This document shows positions 24,162 through 33,036 of a stretch of 53,968 nt of DNA, piece after piece. Positions within the stretch are counted from its first letter, which is position 1. Each line of letters starts with the position of its first letter. The DNA lies in assembly GCA_004762125.1 (NCBI GenBank), contig SIHQ01000029.1, forward strand, positions 1 through 53,968, read 5' to 3'. The DNA comes from Oceanospirillales bacterium. Its GTDB lineage: Bacteria > Pseudomonadota > Gammaproteobacteria > Pseudomonadales > Endozoicomonadaceae. The position numbers were made by a program, and so were the translations under genes. The notes beneath the pieces are model-generated. The model did no database searches. It was not told the origin of the DNA and was given only the letters and a program-made list of their open reading frames with translations.

Positions 24162-25643
24162 ATGTCCGGTTACCTGCTGGCAATTGATCAGGGAACAACC
24201 AGTTCCAGAGCCATCTTATTCTCTTCTGATGGCAATATTGTGAATACGGCGCAACAAGAGTTTACTCAGCACTTTCCCCATGATGGCTGGGTTGAGCATG
24301 AACCGAATGATATCTGGCAAACGGTTTTGGACTGTTGTTTGCAGGTATTGAAAGAATCTGGTGTTAAGGCCAATGAATTAGCGGGTATCGGTATTACGAA
24401 CCAAAGGGAGACGACTCTGGTTTGGGATCGTAAAACGGGCAAGCCGGTTTATCGAGCCATTGTCTGGCAGGACAGAAGAACATCTGACTACTGCGCAGAG
24501 TTAAATGCCCAGGGCCATGAAGCTGTGGTGAATGAGAAGACAGGGCTTTTGCTTGATCCCTACTTCTCGGCCACAAAATTACGCTGGATTCTTGATAATG
24601 TTCCTTTAGCCAAGGAACGTGCAGAAAAGGGTGAGCTGGCCTTTGGTACCGTCGACACTTTTCTGCTGTGGCATTTAACCGGTGGTGATGAACACAGAAC
24701 CGATGCTACGAATGCCTCCAGAACAATGCTCTTCAATATTCATACCCAGCAATGGGACGATGAACTGCTCAAGCTGTTTGATATTCCGGCCTCGCTTCTG
24801 CCAGAGGTTATGGATTCAGCGGCAGATTTCGGTGTGTGTGATCCTGAATTGTTAGGTGCTTCGGTTCCTGTGCTGGGAATTGCAGGAGACCAGCAGGCCG
24901 CGCTTATTGGACAAGCCTGTTTTTCTGTGGGAATGGCCAAGGCGACTTATGGTACAGGCTGCTTTCTGATACTGAATACGGGCGACGAGGCATTAAAATC
25001 AAACAATCGATTATTGACCACCGTTGCCTATCGTCTGAACGGCAAAGTGAGTTATGCCCTTGAAGGCAGTATTTTTATTGCGGGTGCGGCTATCCAGTGG
25101 TTGCGTGATGGTTTGAAACTGCTTGAATCAGCAAGTGATTCTGAAGACATTGCACGTTCTACTTCAGTGGACCATGGCGTTTACATGGTGCCTGCATTCA
25201 CTGGTTTGGGAGCGCCTCACTGGGACCCGGACGCTCGCGGAGCCCTGTTGGGCTTAACGAGAGATACGGGCATTGCTGAAGTGGTCACTTCAGGGCTGCA
25301 ATCCGTCTGCTATCAGACCAGAGATCTACTGGAGGCCATGGCGAATGATGGTATTCAGCTGGACAGTCTGAGAGTCGATGGCGGAATGGTGGCCAACGAC
25401 TGGGTACTGCAGTTTCTTGCTGACATCCTTGATGTTGAAGTGGACCGACCAGAAGTGATAGAAACCACAGCACTCGGAGCGGCCTACCTGGCAGGCCTTC
25501 AGGCTGGAATCTTCGACTCATTAGAAACCGTGGAAAAGCAGTGGCAATGCCAGCAATCGTTCAACCCTCAACTGCCCGGTGAAAGCAGAGATAAACTCTA
25601 TGCTGGCTGGCAGAATGCGGTCGCGAGAGTTCGTACTCAGTAA
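24162..25643 (+). CDS. glpK: glycerol kinase
   Basis: The protein has 493 residues. It begins [20 protein letters not shown], the ATP-binding start of FGGY-family glycerol kinases, and contains [28 protein letters not shown] and [13 protein letters not shown] in the usual places. It phosphorylates glycerol in the cytosol to glycerol-3-phosphate, trapping it for GlpD. An upstream in-frame start at 24090 would add 24 residues absent from the family and would overlap the promoter, so 24162 is preferred. It converges with glpR, leaving 36 bases between them. Confidence 0.96.
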   Translation: MSGYLLAIDQGTTSSRAILFSSDGNIVNTAQQEFTQHFPHDGWVEHEPNDIWQTVLDCCLQVLKESGVKANELAGIGITNQRETTLVWDRKTGKPVYRAIVWQDRRTSDYCAELNAQGHEAVVNEKTGLLLDPYFSATKLRWILDNVPLAKERAEKGELAFGTVDTFLLWHLTGGDEHRTDATNASRTMLFNIHTQQWDDELLKLFDIPASLLPEVMDSAADFGVCDPELLGASVPVLGIAGDQQAALIGQACFSVGMAKATYGTGCFLILNTGDEALKSNNRLLTTVAYRLNGKVSYALEGSIFIAGAAIQWLRDGLKLLESASDSEDIARSTSVDHGVYMVPAFTGLGAPHWDPDARGALLGLTRDTGIAEVVTSGLQSVCYQTRDLLEAMANDGIQLDSLRVDGGMVANDWVLQFLADILDVEVDRPEVIETTALGAAYLAGLQAGIFDSLETVEKQWQCQQSFNPQLPGESRDKLYAGWQNAVARVRTQ

Positions 25644-25679
25644 CTCTCAACGGCTTTTAGATCAAATCTTCAATGCATT

Positions 25680-26438
25680 CTAAACCAAATGAAGCGTCAC
25701 CTTCTGCTCCTGCAACATAGTGCAGATATCAGTAGAGGGTGTCTGGTCTGTGAACAACTGATCTGCCTGAGCAATGTTACCGAGTCTGACCATGGCGCTG
25801 CGTCCAAACTTGGAATGATCAGCGGCAAGCAGAACCTGTCGTGAATTATTGATGATGCTCTGGGCCACTCGTACTTCACGATAGTCAAAATCGAGCAGAG
25901 TACCGTCTTCGTCAATACCGCTGATACCAATAACGCCGAAATCCATTTGAAACTGGTCGATGAAGTCCCGTGTGGCTTCTCCGACAATACCGCCATCTCT
26001 GTGACGTACTTCGCCGCTGGCAATGATCACGGTGAAATCTTCTCGGGCGCTCAGGATGGACGCTACATGAATATTGTTGGTGACGATGTTCAGGTTTTTG
26101 TGATTCAACAGTGCTCTGGCAATGGTTTCAGTGGTTGTTCCGATATTGATAAACAGTGATGAACCGTCAGGAATAGCACTGGCAACTGCCTTTGCAATGC
26201 GTTCTTTAGCTTCAAGATTCATTATCTTGCGGGTGTTGTATGAAGTATTAACGGTGCTGGACTCAATGCTGGCACCGCCATGATGTCGACTGACTTGATC
26301 ATCAGCCGCCAGCTGATTCAGATCCCGGCGAATGGTTTGCGGTGTTACCTGAAAATGAGTAACGAGCTCATCAATAGTGACAAATCCTTTTTGCTGGATC
26401 ATTTCCAGAATCCGATTCTGTCGAAGTGGCTGTGCCAT
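25680..26438 (-). CDS. glpR: glycerol-3-phosphate regulon repressor, DeoR family
   Basis: The protein has 252 residues. Its N-terminal winged helix (RQNRILEMIQQKGFVTIDELVTHFQVTPQTIRRDLNQL) is followed by the DeoR sugar-phosphate sensor domain (INIGTTTETIARALL, GEVRHRDGGIVG). It most likely represses glpD/glpK and possibly the transporters, with glycerol-3-phosphate as inducer. The start at 26438 has GGAAAGC directly upstream; an in-frame start at 26456 lacks this. The TGTTCG...CGAACA palindrome between glpD and glpK is its probable site. Confidence 0.92.
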   Translation of the reverse strand: MAQPLRQNRILEMIQQKGFVTIDELVTHFQVTPQTIRRDLNQLAADDQVSRHHGGASIESSTVNTSYNTRKIMNLEAKERIAKAVASAIPDGSSLFINIGTTTETIARALLNHKNLNIVTNNIHVASILSAREDFTVIIASGEVRHRDGGIVGEATRDFIDQFQMDFGVIGISGIDEDGTLLDFDYREVRVAQSIINNSRQVLLAADHSKFGRSAMVRLGNIAQADQLFTDQTPSTDICTMLQEQKVTLHLV

Positions 26439-26547
26439 GCTTTCCAACCGTATCAATAAATATCGTCATTATGCCGCATTCAGGCTTGAATTCGAATCGT
26501 CTTCATCAGGTATTTGGTACGATCTGCGTTGTTTATCGAACTCCTGT

Positions 26548-28392
26548 TTATCGAATACCTAAGGATCTCAACCTTTTATATAAAGTATTCCGGCTGACGC
26601 CAAGGATTTTCGCTGTTTGAGATATGTTACCCCGGGATTCCTGAAAAGTTTTCAGAGTGTCACTGTCTTCATTTATCGCTGATTCGACGGAGACTGGATT
26701 GTCCGAGTGATTCAGATTGATTCTGCCAATGTCATCAAAAAAATCTTCAGGCAAGTGCCATTCACTAATGATGTCGTCATCTGCCAGAGCCAAAGCAACC
26801 TGAATGACATTAACCAACTGGCGGATATTGCCAGGCCATGGATGCTGAAGAAAAAGCTCAATAATGTTTTCAGGCAGATGATCTGATTGCCCTGGAGTCA
26901 GATGCAGACGATGGATTGATTCAAAAAGCTCACGTTGATCTGTGCGCTCCCTCAGAGGAGGCAGGTTAACGGTTAAACCGCTCACCCGGTAATACAAATC
27001 TTGACGAAACTCACCGGTCTCAATAAATTGTTTCAAACCACGATTGGTTGCTGATACCAGTTTTATATCGATTGGGTAGGATTGGCTGGAACCCAAAGGT
27101 GTTACCTGTCGTTCTTGTAAAACCCGTAATAATCTTGCCTGAGCTTTCAGTGGCATATCACCGATTTCATCGAGAAACAGAGTGCCTTTGTCTGCCTTTC
27201 GAATCAGGCCGATTGCACCCTGACTATTAGCGCCGGTAAAGGCACCTTTCTCATACCCAAACAACTCGGACTCAATCAGTTCATCGGGGATGGCTGCACA
27301 GTTGACGGCAATCAGAGGTTGACTGCTGCGAGAGCTTTGCTGGTGGAGCGCTTTAACAAAGACTTCTTTGCCCACGCCGGTTTCACCGTAAACAAGAACA
27401 GGAATGTCTTTCTGAAAGATTTTTTCAGCCTGCATTACAGCTCTGCGCATTCTGGTATCACCAAACTCCAGATTCTGAATATTAATACCAGTCCTTAATG
27501 ACGGTTTCTTTACTGAAGGATTCAGGCTAACAGACTTGTCTTTTGGTGGACTTATTCGGGTGTACATCTGATATTTTTCAACAGCTGTGCAGCAGAATGA
27601 CTTTTTGCTTGATGCCTGTTTCAGTTCAGAGAGTGGTTGATCAAACACCCGTCGTATATCGACTAATAAAAGATTCATTCCGAGTATGTGTTCCGCACGA
27701 CGATTGGCCGCCAGTATCAGACCTTCGGAGTTAAAGGCCAGTAACCCGGCCCATGGGCTATCGATCGTTTCAGGGTGAGTATTAAAGTTAAGCAGGAAGT
27801 ACTGGTCAGAAAATTTTTTGATGATTAGACGATTCTCAACAGACTGAGTCATTAACTTAACCATCCCCAGAGTGTGAGACTGGGGAAGGTAACTGTCGCT
27901 GGAAACATCAAGAACACCAACCAACTGTCGCTCAGCATTATAAACCGGTGCTGCAGATCCAGTCATAAACCGGTTGGCTTTGAGATAGTGTTCATCCCGC
28001 TTTATCTGAACAGCCTGTCCTGTAGCCAAGGCCGTACCGATGGCATTGGTTCCCTGAAACTGCTCGGGCCAGAGATTACCTGCCTGGAAAAAGGCTTTGT
28101 GATCTTTCTTCAGAAAGCGTTGGTCGCCCCAGTTTTTTAACACTTCACCTTGCTGATTCGTAAGCAGAATCAGGCATTGGCTATTTGAAAGAATGTTTTC
28201 GTAATAGGGCAGGACTTCGTTACCGGTAGTGTTGATCAGGAGCTGGTTTTCAGACAACAAATCTTCTAAAGATAAGCCGTCCGCTCTCTGAGAGCAGGGA
28301 GCGCTGCTTTGTTGAAGCCCAAATTGACGACAGCGTTCCCACGAGTCGGCAATCAGGTCTTTATGAGTCAGGTGGCTTTGGCTGTCAATCAT
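26548..28392 (-). CDS. sigma-54-dependent activator, AcoR type
   Basis: This 614-residue enhancer-binding protein has a GAF-like sensor at about 55-190 and a PAS-like segment at about 210-260. The AAA+ domain has Walker A GETGVGKE (336-343) and GAFTGA (383-388, the sigma-54 contact loop). A C-terminal Fis-type helix-turn-helix reads [21 protein letters not shown]. The domain order matches AcoR, which senses small metabolites. It is divergent from glpS and sits next to a sigma-54 promoter and TGTTCA repeats, so it probably activates the glycerol ABC operon. The inducer is unknown; glycerol or a derived aldehyde is a guess. Confidence 0.88.
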   Translation of the reverse strand: MIDSQSHLTHKDLIADSWERCRQFGLQQSSAPCSQRADGLSLEDLLSENQLLINTTGNEVLPYYENILSNSQCLILLTNQQGEVLKNWGDQRFLKKDHKAFFQAGNLWPEQFQGTNAIGTALATGQAVQIKRDEHYLKANRFMTGSAAPVYNAERQLVGVLDVSSDSYLPQSHTLGMVKLMTQSVENRLIIKKFSDQYFLLNFNTHPETIDSPWAGLLAFNSEGLILAANRRAEHILGMNLLLVDIRRVFDQPLSELKQASSKKSFCCTAVEKYQMYTRISPPKDKSVSLNPSVKKPSLRTGINIQNLEFGDTRMRRAVMQAEKIFQKDIPVLVYGETGVGKEVFVKALHQQSSRSSQPLIAVNCAAIPDELIESELFGYEKGAFTGANSQGAIGLIRKADKGTLFLDEIGDMPLKAQARLLRVLQERQVTPLGSSQSYPIDIKLVSATNRGLKQFIETGEFRQDLYYRVSGLTVNLPPLRERTDQRELFESIHRLHLTPGQSDHLPENIIELFLQHPWPGNIRQLVNVIQVALALADDDIISEWHLPEDFFDDIGRINLNHSDNPVSVESAINEDSDTLKTFQESRGNISQTAKILGVSRNTLYKRLRSLGIR

Positions 28393-28427
28393 TGATGACC
28401 ATTCATTTCTTATTGTTTTTATAGTGT

Positions 28428-28483
28428 CTGTTCAACGAATGAATCATGAACAGTTGTTCATTTTATATGTTCATATCTGTTCA
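28428..28483. promoter_or_regulatory. cluster of TGTTCA/TGAACA repeats, likely enhancer site
   Basis: TGTTCA occurs at 28429-28434, 28455-28460, 28469-28474 and 28478-28483, and TGAACA at 28447-28452. Two inverted pairs result: CTGTTCA...TGAACAG (28428-28453) and TGAACA-GT-TGTTCA (28447-28460). The cluster lies 130-185 bases upstream of the -24/-12 promoter and 36-91 bases before the activator gene, the usual place for an upstream activating sequence. Confidence 0.65.
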
Positions 28484-28611
28484 TGGTCAACACAATCCTG
28501 AGCATTCTTGCTATTCCTGTGTCATTACCGATAAGGCCAATTTTATTGTATTTGTACTGATATCACCGTGTATTGACAGTAAATGGCCGAAATATAACGC
28601 GCTGAAATTAA

Positions 28612-28629
28612 TTGGCATGAATCTCGCTT
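28612..28629 (+). promoter_or_regulatory. sigma-54 (-24/-12) promoter of the glycerol ABC operon
   Basis: TTGGCATGAATCTCGCTT has the invariant GG (28614-28615) and GC (28626-28627) exactly 10 bases apart and matches the TGGCAC-N5-TTGC consensus well. It lies about 80 bases upstream of glpS, with the sigma-54 activator gene divergent next to it. Confidence 0.75.
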
Positions 28630-28709
28630 ATATAGGAAAGCTTCGCAAACGACGTTTCATAAACGAAAGTTGCGGTTAAGGTAGAATTATAAGAAAAGAG
28701 ACCCCAAGT

Positions 28710-29801
28710 ATGTCGTTGACACTCGAAAATGTTCACCGTGTCGTCGATGGTGTTACCCATATCGATCATGTCTCCCTGAATCTTGAGCCAGGCTCGTTTA
28801 ACGTTCTGCTAGGCAGGACACTGGCGGGTAAAACATCGCTGATGCGAATAATGGCAGGATTGGATAAGCCTGATGGTGGCAACGTGCTGGTGAATGACAC
28901 CGATGTAACCGGGTTGTCTGTGCAGAAGCGCAACATCTCGATGGTTTATCAGCAGTTCATCAACTATCCGAACCTGACCGTCTTTGAAAATATTGCTTCA
29001 CCTCTGCGTCTGGCAAGAATCAGTAGCAGTGAAATCATTAAGCGCGTTAATGAGACTGCTGAGCTTCTTCATATAGAACAGTATCTAAACCGACTTCCTC
29101 TGGAATTATCCGGTGGCCAACAGCAGCGTACTGCTATGGCACGGGCGCTCATCAAGGATGCTCAGCTGGTTTTGTTTGATGAACCACTGGTAAATCTTGA
29201 TTACAAATTACGTGAAGAGTTGCGACAGGAATTGAGAGAGCTGTTTCGTATTCGTAAGACCATCGCTGTCTATGCGACAACAGAACCCAATGAAGCACTG
29301 GCATTAGGTGGGACAACAACGCTACTTCATGAAGGTCGAGTGATTCAGAAGGGAACCGCTCCTGATGTTTACCGGCGCCCAGAAACCATTCAAGCGGCAG
29401 AGCTTTTCAGCGAACCACCGATCAATCTCTTGCCGGGGCAGGTGGATAACAGCGAAGTCACCTTTGATCAGAGTGTGCGCTTTCCATTGGATAGCGACTT
29501 GAAGCGATTGCCTGCAGGGCAATATCAGTTTGGTATCCGCCCTAATCATATTGGTCTTGTTCCTCATAATGACGATGACCTTGAACTGTCCATGAAAGTT
29601 GAACTTGCGGAGATCAGCGGTTCGGAAACCTTTCTTCATGTTCGAAACGAGCTTTTCTCACTGGTTCTGCAACTCTCTGGTGTTCATGAATACCACACAG
29701 ACAGATCGGTGAAAGTGTACCTGCCAACCCATAGGTTGTTTGTATTTGATATGGCAGGGAGCCTGGTTAAGGCGCCCGGTTTTAATCCACTGAGTCAGTG
29801 A
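28710..29801 (+). CDS. glpS: glycerol ABC importer ATPase GlpS
   Basis: This 363-residue ATPase has Walker A GRTLAGKT, signature LSGGQQQR and Walker B LVLFDEPLVNLD. The switch histidine region is unusual (AVYATTEPNEAL rather than YVTHDQ), as in GlpS proteins of rhizobial glpSTPQV clusters as I recall them. It would power glycerol uptake with GlpT. It is the first gene of the operon behind the sigma-54 promoter and ends 20 bases before the glpT start. Confidence 0.85.
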   Translation: MSLTLENVHRVVDGVTHIDHVSLNLEPGSFNVLLGRTLAGKTSLMRIMAGLDKPDGGNVLVNDTDVTGLSVQKRNISMVYQQFINYPNLTVFENIASPLRLARISSSEIIKRVNETAELLHIEQYLNRLPLELSGGQQQRTAMARALIKDAQLVLFDEPLVNLDYKLREELRQELRELFRIRKTIAVYATTEPNEALALGGTTTLLHEGRVIQKGTAPDVYRRPETIQAAELFSEPPINLLPGQVDNSEVTFDQSVRFPLDSDLKRLPAGQYQFGIRPNHIGLVPHNDDDLELSMKVELAEISGSETFLHVRNELFSLVLQLSGVHEYHTDRSVKVYLPTHRLFVFDMAGSLVKAPGFNPLSQ

Positions 29802-29821
29802 GAGGCAGTAAAGGAAAGATT

Positions 29822-30928
29822 ATGGCTGAAATACAACTGAGATCACTGGCTCACTCCTACAGTAAGGAACCGAAAGGCCGTGAGGATTACGCAATACGCC
29901 GTATGAATCATATCTGGGAACAAGGTGGAGCTTACGCTTTGCTAGGTCCATCCGGCTGCGGAAAAAGTACCTTGCTGAATATTATCTCAGGACTTCTGTC
30001 GCCTTCTGAGGGCGAGGTTTTGTTTGATGGTGTCAAGGTGAATGATATTGATACCAGAGATCGAAATATTGCCCAGGTATTCCAGTTCCCTGTGGTTTAT
30101 GACTCGATGTCTGTGTTCGACAATCTGGCATTTCCACTTCGAAACCAGAATGTCAGTGAGATCAAGGTTAGAAAGAAAGTTAATGAAGTTGCAGAGATTC
30201 TGGAACTCGAAGATCTGCTGAAACGTAAGGCGAGAAATCTGACGGCGGATGAAAAGCAGAAAGTATCCATGGGGCGTGGACTGGTCAGAGATGATGTCTC
30301 GGCCATCCTTTTTGATGAACCTCTTACGGTGATTGATCCGCATCTGAAGTGGAAACTGAGACGGAAACTCAAACAAATCCATGAGCAGTTCAATATCACC
30401 ATGGTGTATGTAACCCATGATCAGCTCGAAGCTTCTACGTTCGCAGACAAAATTGCTGTTATGTACGAAGGACAGGTTGTTCAGTTCGGTACGCCCAGAG
30501 AGTTGTTTGAAAAACCGGCGCACACTTTTGTTGGTTACTTTATTGGCAGCCCGGGTATGAACTTGATTGACGTGCAACGTTCAGAAAGAGGTGTTTGTTT
30601 TGATGGATTTGAACTCCCTCTGAACGAAGATCTTGCGAAACAACTGTCGTCTTTAGAATCAGATAATATAAAGGTCGGTATAAGACCGGAATTTATCTGT
30701 ATGCAGGAACAGCCAGTAGAGGGTGCCTTACCTTGTGATATTAATCACATCGAGGATTTGGGCACTCATAAAGTATTGACGCTGCAGCTGGGTAATCAAG
30801 TTCTGAAAGCCATTGTGGGTGAGGATTATGAGCCGGATGGATTGCCGCTTTATGCCTGTTTTCCTGAGCAATGGCTGAAACTCTATGTGGATGAATACCT
30901 GGTTGAAGTGCAGGGCAGTGAACAATGA
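29822..30928 (+). CDS. glpT: glycerol ABC importer ATPase GlpT
   Basis: This 368-residue ATPase has Walker A GPSGCGKST, Walker B AILFDEPLTVID and switch YVTHDQLEA. The signature is degenerate (LTADEKQK in place of LSGGQ), a trait of the GlpT subunit. It presumably forms a heterodimer with GlpS, which has the intact signature but the altered switch, so the two supply complementary active-site halves. ATG 29822 has AAAGGAAAG upstream; an in-frame start at 29798 overlaps glpS and looks spurious. Its stop overlaps glpP by four bases. This GlpT is an ATPase, unrelated to the E. coli antiporter of that name. Confidence 0.83.
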   Translation: MAEIQLRSLAHSYSKEPKGREDYAIRRMNHIWEQGGAYALLGPSGCGKSTLLNIISGLLSPSEGEVLFDGVKVNDIDTRDRNIAQVFQFPVVYDSMSVFDNLAFPLRNQNVSEIKVRKKVNEVAEILELEDLLKRKARNLTADEKQKVSMGRGLVRDDVSAILFDEPLTVIDPHLKWKLRRKLKQIHEQFNITMVYVTHDQLEASTFADKIAVMYEGQVVQFGTPRELFEKPAHTFVGYFIGSPGMNLIDVQRSERGVCFDGFELPLNEDLAKQLSSLESDNIKVGIRPEFICMQEQPVEGALPCDINHIEDLGTHKVLTLQLGNQVLKAIVGEDYEPDGLPLYACFPEQWLKLYVDEYLVEVQGSEQ

Positions 30929-31791
30929 ACAAAACACAAAATAATAAAGCCTGGCTGTTGGTATTACCGGTATTTTTGCTGGTGGCTTTCTCGGCCATCA
31001 TTCCGCTGATGACGGTAGTTAACTATTCGGTGCAAGACATCTTTGATCAAAACAGCGCCTATTTTGTCGGCGCTGAATGGTATCGAGAAGTGTTGCTCGA
31101 TCCGAGACTGCATGACTCTCTGCTAAGGCAGTTTGGCTTCTCTGGAGCGGTTCTGCTGATCGAAATACCTCTGGGTATTCTGGTAGCACTCATGATGCCT
31201 ACTCGCGGGGTTATGGCTTCGCTATCGCTTATTCTGCTGGCCATCCCTCTGCTCATTCCCTGGAATGTGGTGGGTACTATCTGGCAAATTTTTGGGCGTG
31301 CCGATATCGGCCTGTTTGGTTGGGCGCTGAACAATCTGGGCGTTGACTATAACTATGCCGCAAACCCGACGGACGCCTGGTTCACTGTATTGTTGATGGA
31401 TGTGTGGCACTGGACGTCACTGGTTGCTCTTCTGTGTTACTCGGGATTAAGAGCTATTCCTGAAGCTTTTTATCAGGCTGCTCGAATTGATCGTGCTTCA
31501 AAATGGGCGATTTTCCGATTTATTCAACTTCCGCGTCTTAAGAGCGTTTTGATCATTGGCGTGCTACTGCGGTTTATGGACAGCTTTATGATTTATACCG
31601 AGCCTTTTGTCTTGACTGGAGGCGGGCCGGGTAACTCAACAACCTTCTTGAGTCAGACACTGACCCAAATGGCCATAGGTCAGTTTGATCTGGGGCCAGC
31701 GGCTGCTTTCTCACTGGTTTACTTCCTGATCGTATTGCTGGTGTCATGGCTGTTCTTCACCACCATTACCCATCTGGATAACAGGAAGTGA
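30925..31791 (+). CDS. glpP: glycerol ABC importer permease GlpP
   Basis: This 288-residue membrane permease has about six helices and the EAA loop YQAARIDRASKWAIFRFIQLPRL. It is a CUT1-type permease that partners GlpQ. The start overlaps the glpT stop (ATGA), and glpQ follows after 10 bases with a strong GAGGAA ribosome site. Confidence 0.85.
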   Translation: MNKTQNNKAWLLVLPVFLLVAFSAIIPLMTVVNYSVQDIFDQNSAYFVGAEWYREVLLDPRLHDSLLRQFGFSGAVLLIEIPLGILVALMMPTRGVMASLSLILLAIPLLIPWNVVGTIWQIFGRADIGLFGWALNNLGVDYNYAANPTDAWFTVLLMDVWHWTSLVALLCYSGLRAIPEAFYQAARIDRASKWAIFRFIQLPRLKSVLIIGVLLRFMDSFMIYTEPFVLTGGGPGNSTTFLSQTLTQMAIGQFDLGPAAAFSLVYFLIVLLVSWLFFTTITHLDNRK

Positions 31792-31801
31792 GGAAATTAT
31801 C

Positions 31802-32608
31802 ATGCCAATGACTAAAACAAAAACGTTGGGTATCACGCTTTATATTCTCTTTGTCTTAACGCCTATTTATTGGCTTCTCAATATGTCGTTCAAGACCAAT
31901 GAGGAGATTACCGGTGATCTGTCGTTCTGGCCAAAAGAGTTTACGTTCGATAACTACATGGTGATCTTTACTGATCCGAGCTGGTACATGGGTTATTTCA
32001 ATTCCATGACTTATGTGGCTTTGAATGTTGTCATAACTCTAATGGTGGCCTTACCAGCAGCCTATGCGTTCAGTCGCTACAAATTTCTGGGCGATAAACA
32101 GATGTTTTTCTGGCTGCTGACAAATCGAATGGCACCGCCAGCTGTTTTTCTATTGCCATTTTTCCAGCTCTATTCATCCGTAGGTCTGTTCGATACTCAT
32201 ATTGCAGTAGCTCTTGCTCATTGTCTGTTTAATGTGCCACTGGCGGTATGGATTCTGGAAGGATTTATGTCGGGTGTACCTAAGGAAATTGATGAAACGG
32301 CCTATATCGATGGCTACAGTTTCCCTCGGTTCTTTGTCCGCATTTTTCTGCCCATGATTCGATCGGGTATTGGTGTATCGGCTTTCTTCGCCTTCATGTT
32401 TTCCTGGGTAGAATTACTTCTGGCGAGAACCCTGACATCTGTTGAAGCCAAGCCCATTGCAGCCATTATGACGCGAACCATTGGTGCTACTGGTGTCGAC
32501 TGGGGAGTACTGGCTGCAGCTGGGGTTCTAACTATTCTGCCCGGCCTGTTGGTGATCTGGTTTGTTCGTAATCATGTGGCCAAGGGGTTTGCACTTGGGC
32601 GTGTCTGA
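31802..32608 (+). CDS. glpQ: glycerol ABC importer permease GlpQ
   Basis: This 268-residue permease has helices throughout and the EAA loop DETAYIDGYSFPRFFVRIFLPMI. It forms the channel with GlpP. The name follows the rhizobial glpSTPQV convention and must not be confused with the periplasmic phosphodiesterase GlpQ. Confidence 0.85.
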   Translation: MPMTKTKTLGITLYILFVLTPIYWLLNMSFKTNEEITGDLSFWPKEFTFDNYMVIFTDPSWYMGYFNSMTYVALNVVITLMVALPAAYAFSRYKFLGDKQMFFWLLTNRMAPPAVFLLPFFQLYSSVGLFDTHIAVALAHCLFNVPLAVWILEGFMSGVPKEIDETAYIDGYSFPRFFVRIFLPMIRSGIGVSAFFAFMFSWVELLLARTLTSVEAKPIAAIMTRTIGATGVDWGVLAAAGVLTILPGLLVIWFVRNHVAKGFALGRV

Positions 32609-32635
32609 GAATTTGAAAGAACAAGGAGGCATGTC

Positions 32636-32908
32636 ATGAACTGGATGGCCTGGACATTAACGACTGGCGTCTTTTTCAGTGTGATCGCTGTGATGCTGAT
32701 TGCTATGACGGTATGGGAGCTGCGTTGTCCCAGTACCGAACGAAGAGGCTTTTTACCCATTGAAACCAGTCGGGGAGATCGACTGTTTATTGGTCTATTG
32801 AGCAGTGCGTTCATTCATCTGCTGTTTCTTGGACTGACAGAGCTCAGTCTGTGGATTGCGCTAACCATTTCCGTGGTATGGCTAGCGGTTGTTTTACGCT
32901 GGGGCTGA
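32636..32908 (+). CDS. DUF2160 small membrane protein of the glycerol ABC operon
   Basis: The protein has 90 residues and two or three hydrophobic helices (TTGVFFSVIAVMLIAMTVWEL and LTISVVWLAVVL), with the CPSTERRGFLPIETSRGDRLFIGLL block typical of DUF2160 proteins. These are regularly found between glpQ and glpV; the role is unknown, perhaps assembly or regulation of the importer. AAGGAGG precedes the ATG. Confidence 0.8.
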   Translation: MNWMAWTLTTGVFFSVIAVMLIAMTVWELRCPSTERRGFLPIETSRGDRLFIGLLSSAFIHLLFLGLTELSLWIALTISVVWLAVVLRWG

Positions 32909-32964
32909 TTCGTCCTGGCGAAAAAGAAAGCCTTAAATCGCTGACCCCACAGCCGTTTAAGGCC

Positions 32965-32980
32965 GCTGGCTTCGGCCAGC
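32965..32980 (+). promoter_or_regulatory. C(UUCG)G hairpin upstream of glpV
   Basis: GCTGGC-TTCG-GCCAGC forms a very stable tetraloop hairpin 57 bases after the DUF2160 stop and 56 bases before glpV. There is no T-run. It may partly terminate or, more likely, protect the 5' end of a processed glpV message so that the binding protein is made in excess. Confidence 0.5.
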
Positions 32981-33036
32981 ATATCTTGGGCGCTGCGTGA
33001 TTTCGCATCGTCCGAAAGTCATGTTAGAGGTTGATA

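Noticed and set aside
29987-30577. 196-codon minus-strand open frame opposite glpT
   Set aside because: It lies wholly within a well-supported ATPase gene and shows no recognisable domain.
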